Shown here piece by piece: positions 54,601 through 62,064 of a stretch of DNA of 64,000 bases (positions are counted from its first letter, which is position 1; each line of letters starts with the position of its first letter). Under the pieces are notes generated by a model. That model was not told the DNA's origin and did not search any database. It was given only the letters and a program-made list of their open reading frames with translations. The position numbers were made by a program, and so were the translations under genes. Source of the DNA: Pseudomonadota bacterium (GTDB lineage: Bacteria; Pseudomonadota; Gammaproteobacteria; Burkholderiales; Thiobacillaceae); the NCBI GenBank assembly GCA_030653935.1, contig JAURYL010000035.1, positions 1 through 64,000 on the forward strand. Direction: 5' to 3'.

Positions 54601-57600
54601 GGCTGGCTTCGCCCGCCATCGCCTGGTGGATCAGCCGGCCCCTGGCCCGACGCGAGGCCAGCCTCAGCGCCGAGCAGACCCGTTACCTCGGCCGCATCGC
54701 GCGCAAGACCTGGGCCTTCTTCGAGACCTTCGTCGGCCCGGATGACCACTGGTTGCCCCCGGACAACTATCAGGAATACCGCATCGGCGCCGTGGCGCAC
54801 CGCACCTCCCCCACCAACATGGGGCTGGCGTTGCTGGCCAACCTGTCCGCCCACGATTTCGGCTACCTGACCGCCGCGCAACTGATCGAGCGCAGCGGCC
54901 ACACCCTGGACACCATGGCGGGCCTGGTTCGCCACCGCGGCCACTTCTACAACTGGTACGACACCCAGACGCTGGCGCCGCTGCACCCGGCCTACGTTTC
55001 GACGGTGGACAGCGGCAATCTGGCGGGCCACCTCCTGACCTTGCGCCCTGGCCTGAACGCGCTGTGCGACCAGCCTATCCTGGCGCCACGCTGGCTGGAT
55101 GGCCTGGGCGATACCCTGGGAATTCTGGAGGAAAGCGCGGGCGCCCCCGTGCCCGCCCCGCTGACGCAATTCCGCCAGCAATTCGATGCGGCGAACGCGC
55201 TCAGGCCCACCACCCTCTCAGCGACCTGGCGTCTGCTCGAACAGTTGAGCCACGCCGCCGAGGCCATGCGCGAGCATCTGGAGCAGGAACCCGAGAGTCA
55301 GGCGTGCTGGTGGCTACGGGCGCTGGCGCAGCAATGCCGGGTGACCAGGGACGAACTGGTCGTTCTCACGCCCTGGCTCGAATTGCCGCCGCCCCCGGAT
55401 GGCTTGGTTCCGCCGCTCGAACTCGACGCCATCCCGACCCTGCGCGCCCTGGCCGGGCTGGCGTCAGTGCCGCTGACCGGGAGCCCCGGCGACACGCCGG
55501 CTCAGGTGGCATGGCTGGCCGAACTCGGTCGCCATATCGAACTGGGCAGCGAGCACGCCCGAGCGCGCATCGCCGCCCTCCAGCAGCTCGCCCTGCGCGC
55601 CGGTGAACTGGCGGTGATGGAATACGGCTTCCTCTACGACAAGGCCGCCCGCCTGCTGGCCATCGGCTACAACGTGGACGAGCGGCGGCGCGACGCCAGC
55701 AACTACGACCTCCTCGCCTCGGATGCGCGCCTGACCGTGTTCGTCGCCATCGCCCAGGGCCAGTTGCCGCAGGAGAGCTGGTTCGCCCTCGGGCGCCTGC
55801 TCACCAGCAGTGGCGGCGAGCCAATCCTGTTGTCCTGGAGCGGCTCCATGTTCGAGTATCTGATGCCGCAACTGGTGATGCCCAACTACGACCACACCCT
55901 GCTCGATCAGACCATGCGGGCGGCGGTGGCACGGCAGATCGAATACGGCCAGCAGTGCGGCCTGCCCTGGGGTATGTCGGAATCCGGCTACAACGCGGTG
56001 GACGTGCAACTCAACTACCAGTACCGCGCCTTCGGCGTGCCCGGCCTGGGACTGAAGCGTGGTCTCGCCGAGGATCTGGTCGTCGCCCCGTATGCCACGG
56101 TGATGGCCTTGATGGTGGCGCCGGAGGCGGCCTGCGCCAACCTGCAGCGGCTCTCGACTGCCGGTGCTGAAGGCTGGTTCGGTTTTTACGAGGCCATCGA
56201 CTACACCCCGGCGCGGCAGCGGCGCGGTGAAAACCATGCCCTGGTGCGCTCTCACATGGCCCATCACCAGGGCATGAGCCTGCTGGCCCTGGCCTGGCTG
56301 TTGCTGGACCGGCCGATGCAGAAACGCTTCGCCGCCGATCCGCTGTTGCAGGCCACCCTGTTATTGCTGCAGGAACGCATCCCCCGCGCCGCGGCGTTCT
56401 ATAACCATGGCGTCGAATTGAGCGGCGGCATGGCCGCTGTCGGCGGCCCGGAAATGCCGATCAGGGTGCTGACCCATCCCGATTCCGCGACGCCGGAAGT
56501 GCAGTTGCTCTCCAACGGCCGCTATCACGTCATGATCAGCCACGCCGGCGGCGGCTACAGCCGCTGGAGCGATCTGGCCGTGACCCGCTGGCGCGAGGAC
56601 GGCACCCGCGATGCCTGGGGCACCTTCGCCTACCTGCGCGACGTGGAAAGCGGCACCACCTGGTCCACCGCGCACCAGCCCACCCGGCACCCGGCGGCAC
56701 ACTACGAGGCGATCTTCTCGGAAGGTCGGGCGGAGTTCCGCCGCCGCGACCACGGTGAACAGTTCGATTTCGACACCCACACCGACATCGTCGTGTCCCC
56801 GGAAGATGACATCGAATTACGCCGGGTGAGCATTACCAACCGTTCCGCCACGCGCCGCACTATCGAGCTCACCAGCTACACGGAAGTGGTGCTGGCTCCG
56901 GCCGCCGCCGATACCCTGCATCCCGCGTTCAGCAACCTGTTCGTGCAGACCGAGATCGTCGCCCCGCGCCAGGCTCTGCTCTGCTCCCGCCGCCCCCGCT
57001 CCCATGACGAGGCGACACCCTGGATGTTCCATCTGCTGGCGGTGCACGACACGGACCCGGGCGAGATTTCCTACGAGACCGACCGCGCCCGCTTCCTCGG
57101 CCGCGGTCGCGATGTTTCCGCGCCCCAGGCGCTGGACCCGGACGGCGAACTGTCCGGCAGTGCCGGCTCGGTGCTGGACCCCGTGTTCGCCATCCGCTGC
57201 CGCATCACCCTGGAACCGGAGCAATCCGCCAGCATCGACCTGGTCTACGGCATCGGCGACAGCCGTTCCACAGCCCTGGCCCTGGTGGAGAAATATCAGG
57301 ACCGGCGCCTGGCCGACCGGGTCTTCGAACTGGCCTGGACCCATGCCCAGGTGGTGCTGCGCCAGATCAACGCCAGCGAGGCGGATGCCCAGCTTTATGG
57401 CCGCCTCGCCAACTCGATCATTTATGCCCATGCAAGCCTGCGTGCCGACAGCAGCACGCTGTTGCGCAACCGGCGCGGTCAGTCCGGGCTGTGGGGCTAT
57501 GCCATCTCGGGCGACCTGCCCATCGTGCTGCTGCGCATCACCGATCTGGTCAATATCGAACTGGTGCGCCAGCTCATCCAGGCCCATGCCTACTGGCGTC

Positions 57601-60344
57601 TGAAGGGGCTGGCGGTGGATCTGGTGATCTGGAACGAGGACCGCGCCGGCTACCGGCAGACGCTACAGGATCAGATTCTGGGCTTGGTGGCGGTGGGCCT
57701 GGAGACCCAGGTCATCGACCGGCCCGGCGGTATTTTCATCCGCTCGGCGGAACAGATTTCCGAGGAAGACCGCATCCTGTTCCTGACCGTCGCCCGCATC
57801 ATCTTGAGCGACGGCCGGGGAACGCTCGCGGAACAGCTCGATCGTCCAGTCACTCCGGAGCTACGGACGCCGCGCCTGGCGCCGGTCAACTCGCCACAAC
57901 CCGAACCCGCCAGCGCCTTCGCATTGCCCGAACACGAACTGATCCTCGGCAATGGCCTGGGCGGTTTCACTCCGGATGGACGCGAGTACGTCATCACCAC
58001 CACACCGGACCGACTCACCCCGGCGCCCTGGGTCAACGTGCTGGCCAACGCCCACTTCGGCAGCGTCATTTCCGAGAGCGGCCAGGCCTACACCTGGGGC
58101 GAGAACGCCCACGAATTCCGCCTCACCCCCTGGCACAACGACCCGGTTTCGGACCCGAGCGGCGAAGCCTTCTACCTGCGCGACGAGGAAACCGGCCAGT
58201 TCTGGTCGCCGACGCCGCTGCCCCGGCGCGGCGCCACGCCCTACGTCAGCCGCCACGGCTTCGGCTACAGCGTGTTCGAACATGGCGAATCCGGCATCCA
58301 GTCCGAGCTTTGGGTCTATGTGGCCGTGGATGCGGCGGTCAAGTTCTCGGTGCTGAAAGTGCGCAACACTTCCGGCCAGTCGCGGCGCCTCTCCGCCACC
58401 GGCTATGTCGAATGGGTGCTGGGCGACCTGGCGCCGAAATCCGCCATGTACCTGGTCACCGAAATCGACCCGTACAGCGGCGCCCTCTACGCGCGCAACC
58501 CTTACAACAGCGAGTTTCCCGAGCGGGTCGCCTTCTTCGACGTGGACGCCGCGCAACGCGGCAGCACCTGCGACCGCGGCGAATTCATCGGCCGCAACGG
58601 CAGTCTGGCCAACCCGGCCGCGCTGCGCCGCAGCCACCTGTCGGGCAAGTCGGGTAGTGGCCTGGACCCCTGCGCCGCACTGCAAGTGGGCTTCGACCTG
58701 GCGGATGGCGAGGAGCGCGAAATCGTCTTCCGCCTCGGCGTGGGTGGCATACCAGGAGGCGAGGATGCCAACACACTGGCGCAGCGCATGCGCGGGAGCG
58801 AAACAGCGCGCCAGGCCCTGGAAGCGGTCTGGCACTACTGGAACCACACCCTGGGCGCGGTGCAGGTGGAAACGCCGGACGTATCCCTCAACGTGCTGAG
58901 CAATGGCTGGCTCCTGTACCAGACCCTGGCCTGCCGCATGTGGGCGCGCAGTGGCTATTACCAGTCCGGCGGCGCCTTCGGCTTTCGCGACCAGTTGCAG
59001 GACGCCATGGCGCTGCTACACAGCGAACCGGCACTGCTGCGGGCGCAACTCCTGCTCAGCGCGGGGCGGCAATTCCACGAGGGCGATGTCCAGCACTGGT
59101 GGCATCCGCCCTCGGGTCGCGGCGTGCGCACCCATTGCTCCGACGACTACCTGTGGCTGGCCCTGGCCACCTGCCGCTACGTGGTGGGCAGTGGTGACAC
59201 CGGTGTTCTGGAGGAGCCGGTCCCGTTCCTGGAAGGCCGTCCCCTCGACCCCGACGACGACTCCTATTTCGACCTGCCCGGCCGCTCCGTGACGATGGAG
59301 AGCCTTTACCAGCATTGCGTAAAAGCCATCCGCCACGGCTTGCGCTACGGCGCGCACGGCCTGCCCCTGATCGGCTCCGGCGACTGGAACGACGGCATGA
59401 ACCGGGTGGGCATGGGCGGCAAGGGCGAAAGCGTGTGGCTGGGCTTCTTCCTGCATGAAGTGCTGCGCCAGTTCGCCACGTTGGCGCGGCGCCACGACGA
59501 CGCCGAGTTCGCCGACTTCTGCGGCGCGGAAGCCACGCGCCTGGGCGAGAACCTGGAACAACACGCCTGGGACGGCGCCTGGTACCGCCGCGCCTGGTTC
59601 GACGATGGCACTCCCCTGGGTTCCGCCGACAACGTCGAATGCCGAATCGACGCCATCGCGCAAAGCTGGGCGGTGCTGTCCGGGGTCGGTAGCGCCGAGC
59701 GTTGCCGCAGCGCCATGCAGTCGCTGGACGAACACCTGGTGCGACGCGACGCGGGCCTGGTCCAGTTGCTCGACCCGCCCTTCGACCAGACCGATCTGGA
59801 CCCCGGCTACATCAAGGGCTACGTCCCCGGCGTGCGGGAAAACGGCGGCCAATACACCCACGCCGCCATCTGGGCCGCCATGGCCTTCGCCGCCCAGGGC
59901 GACAGCCGCCGCGCCTGGGAACTGACCACCCTGATCAACCCCGCCAACCACGCGAAATCGCGGGAGGCCATCGCGGTTTACAAAGTGGAGCCCTATGTCA
60001 TGGCCGCCGACGTCTACGCCGTCGCCCCCCACATCGGCCGCGGCGGCTGGACCTGGTATACCGGCTCGGCGGGCTGGATGTACCGGCTGATCCTGGAATC
60101 GCTGCTGGGTTTGCGTCTGGAAATAGACCGGCTGCACATCGCGCCTTGTCTGCCCGCCGATTGGCCGGGGTTCACAGTGCACTACCGCTTCCGCGAGACC
60201 GTCTACCACATCACCGTCACCCAGCTTGGCGCGGACGCGGAAGGCGGTTTGACCGTCGATGGCATCGCGCTAGATGACAGGGTGATTCCAATGCGGGACG
60301 ACCATCTGGAACATACGGTGGCGTTGCGTATTCCGGTGGCCTGA
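51621..60344 (+). CDS. ndvB: Cyclic beta-glucan synthase (NdvB/Cgs type)
   Basis: 2907 residues, the normal size for this giant family; TTG start with GGGAG upstream. N-terminal region (~1-420), membrane helices (~430-490), GT84 glucosyltransferase (~495-800: VITLDTDTQLP, GEGSFIGKGIYEV, RYRWIRGDWQL), further helices (~830-1005), a glycoamylase-like domain (~1020-1560; GMSESGYNAVDVQLNYQYRAFG, seen in parts) and tandem GH94 sections with the phosphorylase motif GSGDWNDGMNRVG (~2585). These proteins polymerise glucose from UDP-glucose, trim the chain and cyclise it, exporting periplasmic cyclic glucan for osmotic and surface functions. No export partner is beside it. Confidence 0.93.
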   Translation: MGSAWKAGKTKLIRHWRRIKYQGGCGAPGKDCNEAPPLRAELFSSDQMAQHGIRLASAHSLAVRRTSDQLLARLAANEAVLIETCDQLTAAVTAKRRITPAGEWLLDNFYLVEEQIRTARRHLPKDYSQELPSLAGGGSSGLPRVYDIALETIAHGDGRVDPDSLSRFVAAYQTVSPLRLGELWAIPIMLRLALIENLRRVAVRIAGGWVERGLAQDWAEKLSEVARQDPKNLILVIADLARSQPPMTPPFVSELARRLQGQGPTLALPLTWIEQQLAASASSIEQSVRVGNQHQAADQVSISNSIGSLRFLGTMDWREFVESMSLVEQTLRGDPVSAYAGMDFASRDRYRHVVEQVAKASVFTEEVVAARAIELAQAGSALNGSGDRTAHVGYYLIDRGRTELEQTLHAHPPLSARLRRGAGHSPLPLYLGAITLFTVLLAAGFLAEARDAGIADWVWLPLGLLALVASGQLASALVNWLTTLLASPHSLPRMDFSSGIPAEFSTLVVVPTLLTSPRNIDSLAEALEVRFLANRDANLFFALLTDLRDADAETLPEDAALLDMARARIEALNARYGKDGHDVFFLLHRPRLWNPHDRLWMGYERKRGKLADLNALLHQGTRDGFSLLVGDTALLAGVKYVITLDTDTQLPRDAAREFVGAMAHPLNRPLYDAVLGRVVAGYGILQPRVSVSLPGASLSRYARLNGGEPGIDPYTRAVSDVYQDAFGEGSFIGKGIYEVAVFEQALQGRFRENRILSHDLLEGCYVRAGLLSDVQLYEEYPARYGADVNRRYRWIRGDWQLIGWLLPWLRGPDGRRRGNPLSWLARYKLFDNLRRSLVPAALTLLLLLGWAVFSAPLLWTLAVLGVLLIPPLLASLHDLLRKPDEMRISQHLAACAHATGQRGIQATLALVTLPHEASYSLDAILRTLWRLAISRQRLLEWNPSGDQELASRGDLAAAFRTMGFAPLLAAVTTLYLVATSPAVLPIAAPILLLWLASPAIAWWISRPLARREASLSAEQTRYLGRIARKTWAFFETFVGPDDHWLPPDNYQEYRIGAVAHRTSPTNMGLALLANLSAHDFGYLTAAQLIERSGHTLDTMAGLVRHRGHFYNWYDTQTLAPLHPAYVSTVDSGNLAGHLLTLRPGLNALCDQPILAPRWLDGLGDTLGILEESAGAPVPAPLTQFRQQFDAANALRPTTLSATWRLLEQLSHAAEAMREHLEQEPESQACWWLRALAQQCRVTRDELVVLTPWLELPPPPDGLVPPLELDAIPTLRALAGLASVPLTGSPGDTPAQVAWLAELGRHIELGSEHARARIAALQQLALRAGELAVMEYGFLYDKAARLLAIGYNVDERRRDASNYDLLASDARLTVFVAIAQGQLPQESWFALGRLLTSSGGEPILLSWSGSMFEYLMPQLVMPNYDHTLLDQTMRAAVARQIEYGQQCGLPWGMSESGYNAVDVQLNYQYRAFGVPGLGLKRGLAEDLVVAPYATVMALMVAPEAACANLQRLSTAGAEGWFGFYEAIDYTPARQRRGENHALVRSHMAHHQGMSLLALAWLLLDRPMQKRFAADPLLQATLLLLQERIPRAAAFYNHGVELSGGMAAVGGPEMPIRVLTHPDSATPEVQLLSNGRYHVMISHAGGGYSRWSDLAVTRWREDGTRDAWGTFAYLRDVESGTTWSTAHQPTRHPAAHYEAIFSEGRAEFRRRDHGEQFDFDTHTDIVVSPEDDIELRRVSITNRSATRRTIELTSYTEVVLAPAAADTLHPAFSNLFVQTEIVAPRQALLCSRRPRSHDEATPWMFHLLAVHDTDPGEISYETDRARFLGRGRDVSAPQALDPDGELSGSAGSVLDPVFAIRCRITLEPEQSASIDLVYGIGDSRSTALALVEKYQDRRLADRVFELAWTHAQVVLRQINASEADAQLYGRLANSIIYAHASLRADSSTLLRNRRGQSGLWGYAISGDLPIVLLRITDLVNIELVRQLIQAHAYWRLKGLAVDLVIWNEDRAGYRQTLQDQILGLVAVGLETQVIDRPGGIFIRSAEQISEEDRILFLTVARIILSDGRGTLAEQLDRPVTPELRTPRLAPVNSPQPEPASAFALPEHELILGNGLGGFTPDGREYVITTTPDRLTPAPWVNVLANAHFGSVISESGQAYTWGENAHEFRLTPWHNDPVSDPSGEAFYLRDEETGQFWSPTPLPRRGATPYVSRHGFGYSVFEHGESGIQSELWVYVAVDAAVKFSVLKVRNTSGQSRRLSATGYVEWVLGDLAPKSAMYLVTEIDPYSGALYARNPYNSEFPERVAFFDVDAAQRGSTCDRGEFIGRNGSLANPAALRRSHLSGKSGSGLDPCAALQVGFDLADGEEREIVFRLGVGGIPGGEDANTLAQRMRGSETARQALEAVWHYWNHTLGAVQVETPDVSLNVLSNGWLLYQTLACRMWARSGYYQSGGAFGFRDQLQDAMALLHSEPALLRAQLLLSAGRQFHEGDVQHWWHPPSGRGVRTHCSDDYLWLALATCRYVVGSGDTGVLEEPVPFLEGRPLDPDDDSYFDLPGRSVTMESLYQHCVKAIRHGLRYGAHGLPLIGSGDWNDGMNRVGMGGKGESVWLGFFLHEVLRQFATLARRHDDAEFADFCGAEATRLGENLEQHAWDGAWYRRAWFDDGTPLGSADNVECRIDAIAQSWAVLSGVGSAERCRSAMQSLDEHLVRRDAGLVQLLDPPFDQTDLDPGYIKGYVPGVRENGGQYTHAAIWAAMAFAAQGDSRRAWELTTLINPANHAKSREAIAVYKVEPYVMAADVYAVAPHIGRGGWTWYTGSAGWMYRLILESLLGLRLEIDRLHIAPCLPADWPGFTVHYRFRETVYHITVTQLGADAEGGLTVDGIALDDRVIPMRDDHLEHTVALRIPVA

Positions 60345-60376
60345 GAGGCTGTAAAGAAATGCCGACACCCATATAT
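60340..60376. repeat. CCTGAGAGGCTGTAAAG motif, copy after ndvB
   Basis: CCTGAGAGGCTGTAAAGAAATGCCGACACCCATATATG includes the ndvB stop codon and parallels 43825-43859 beside the group II intron remnant. The rest of 60377-60566 is the leader and promoter region of the cold-shock gene. Confidence 0.5.
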
Positions 60377-60566
60377 GCATCAATTAGGCTGGCTTATTGT
60401 TGTTCGTCCGTGTAGGGTTCGCTTGCAGTTATTTCAAGCGTGTAGTTTCAGTTCCGTAGTCACAGCCCTAACAGGCACCGTCACTTCAGTACCCCCTACA
60501 GTCCTTGATGTCGCCGCACCCCACCGGGCGCGAGTTCGGATTTTTTTGTTTCAAAAAGGAATGTAG

Positions 60567-60770
60567 ATGCCTACCGGTACAGTTAAATGGTTCAACGACG
60601 CCAAAGGTTTTGGCTTTATCACCCCTGACGATGGCGGCGACGATCTTTTCGCCCACTTCTCCGAAATTCAGGACAGCGGTTTCAAATCGCTCAAAGAAGC
60701 ACAACATGTTTCTTATGAAGTCAAGGCCGGTCCCAAGGGCAAGCAGGCCGCTTCCATCAAACCTGCGTAA
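60567..60770 (+). CDS. Cold-shock protein (CspA family)
   Basis: 67 residues, the standard [23 protein letters not shown] (RNP1 KGFGFI) and [10 protein letters not shown] (RNP2 FAHF), followed by [28 protein letters not shown] precedes the ATG. An unusually long non-coding leader upstream could serve as the temperature-responsive 5' region known for csp mRNAs. A hairpin and a strong terminator follow. Confidence 0.95.
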   Translation: MPTGTVKWFNDAKGFGFITPDDGGDDLFAHFSEIQDSGFKSLKEAQHVSYEVKAGPKGKQAASIKPA

Positions 60771-60787
60771 CAGCCTCACCCGTGGCG

Positions 60788-60808
60788 GAGCCCAGTAATA
60801 ATGGGCTC
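60788..60808 (+). other. Hairpin downstream of the cold-shock gene
   Basis: GAGCCCA-GTAATAA-TGGGCTC, 7-bp perfect stem, without a T-run. It lies between the csp stop and the true terminator and may stabilise the mRNA 3' end. Confidence 0.5.
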
Positions 60809-60824
60809 ATCCCGGGCAAGGCAT

Positions 60825-60859
60825 AAAAGGGCTGAATCTGCGTGATTCGGCCCTTTTTT
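60825..60859 (+). terminator. Rho-independent terminator of the cold-shock gene
   Basis: AAAGGGCTGAATC-TGCGT-GATTCGGCCCTTTTTT: long GC-rich stem followed by a run of six T. Confidence 0.9.
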
Positions 60860-60974
60860 CGTGTGGGGCACTCATCGCCCCTAACCACCCCGATTGCGGT
60901 ACCTTGTAACCCGTCCAGTCAGAATCCAGGGGACGATCAATTCGAAACAAATAGGAACGGGAGGGCGGATCGTC

Positions 60975-61922
60975 ATGCACCCATCGTGGAAAGACAGCAT
61001 CTATCTGCAACGAGAGCAACTTGCGCATCTGCTGCGAGAACCCCTCGCGCGCCTTGCCGATCAATGCGCTCCGGCGTGGGGCGGACGTGACCAGTTGAAC
61101 AAGGTGCTCATGGAAGGCTTCGCCGGCATCCCGCACTGCGCTTCCTTGTACCTCCTCGGGCCTGATGGCACGCAGATATCAGACAGCATGGAGCCGGCGG
61201 GACTGACGTCGGAACACTTCGGATTCGACCGCTCGCAGCGACCCTATATGAAGGAACCGGTGCCGAGCTGGGGCTTCCTGTTGTCGGATGCCTACATCAG
61301 TCTCAACCAACTGCGCCCGTCGCTGACTGCCTTGCAGAGAGTCCAAGGGGATTCTGGCGTACTGGGTTATCTCGGCGCCGATTTCGATCTGCGCAATTTG
61401 CCGGTGACCGCGGAGCTTTACGAAGAACCCCATGACTGGCGCCAGGTGAAGGGTGACCCAGCCATTCGTGGCGGCGTCATGTATCAATGCCGCGTCGAAA
61501 GCTGGATGGACCAGAACCTGGAGCAGGCGTTATCCATCCTTGAGGAACTGCTGACCAACAGGGGGGTGTTCCAGTGCCTGATCCACTTCTCCAGCAGCCA
61601 GTTCACGATATGGACCGGCAGTGATCCATTCCGCTACCGCATTCTTGACCAGGATGCCTTGGGTGACACCGATATCTGCCTGGTGTATCCAATGCAACCT
61701 TACCCGCCCGCCGCCGCGATGCCATTGCAAGATGTCTCCCGCATTCTCGACACCCTGAGAGCGCTGCGGATGGCCGACGAAAACATCTACCTGCGCATGG
61801 CCTCGATCAATATCTACAACGGGATGATCAGCCTGACCTTCTCCTGCGACGGTACGCACTACATGCGTTACGACGAATTCCTCGGCAAGAACATTTCATT
61901 CTGGTTCGGCACTGCGGCGTGA
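60975..61922 (+). CDS. Soluble PDC/Cache-type sensor-domain protein
   Basis: 315 residues from the ATG at 60975 with GGAGGG upstream; the track start at 60894 is not needed. Residues ~10-180 resemble a double-PDC/Cache ligand domain (LADQCAPAWGGRDQLNKVL, YLLGPDGTQISDSM, FGFDRSQRPYMKE, GVLGYLGADFDLRNLP). The C-terminal ~120 residues (GVFQCLIHFSSSQFTIWTG..., MRYDEFLGKNISFWFG) are of unknown fold. There is no signal peptide, membrane helix or recognisable output domain, unusual for this sensor class. Confidence 0.65.
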   Translation: MHPSWKDSIYLQREQLAHLLREPLARLADQCAPAWGGRDQLNKVLMEGFAGIPHCASLYLLGPDGTQISDSMEPAGLTSEHFGFDRSQRPYMKEPVPSWGFLLSDAYISLNQLRPSLTALQRVQGDSGVLGYLGADFDLRNLPVTAELYEEPHDWRQVKGDPAIRGGVMYQCRVESWMDQNLEQALSILEELLTNRGVFQCLIHFSSSQFTIWTGSDPFRYRILDQDALGDTDICLVYPMQPYPPAAAMPLQDVSRILDTLRALRMADENIYLRMASINIYNGMISLTFSCDGTHYMRYDEFLGKNISFWFGTAA

Positions 61923-62064
61923 GCTAACCCGCTTTTTTCCAGGTAGGTAGCTGTGTGGCATGCCGGCTTGCCGTGGTTACGCCGCCTGTGTGCCCACCGA
62001 GGCGCGGAATTCGACCGACCTCCTTATCTCGCGGCTGAATTCCCCGACGTCAGAGGCGTTGTCG

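Noticed and set aside
52152-55181. 1009-residue minus-strand ORF
   Set aside because: Antisense shadow inside ndvB, low-complexity Gln/Gly/Ala content, no motif.
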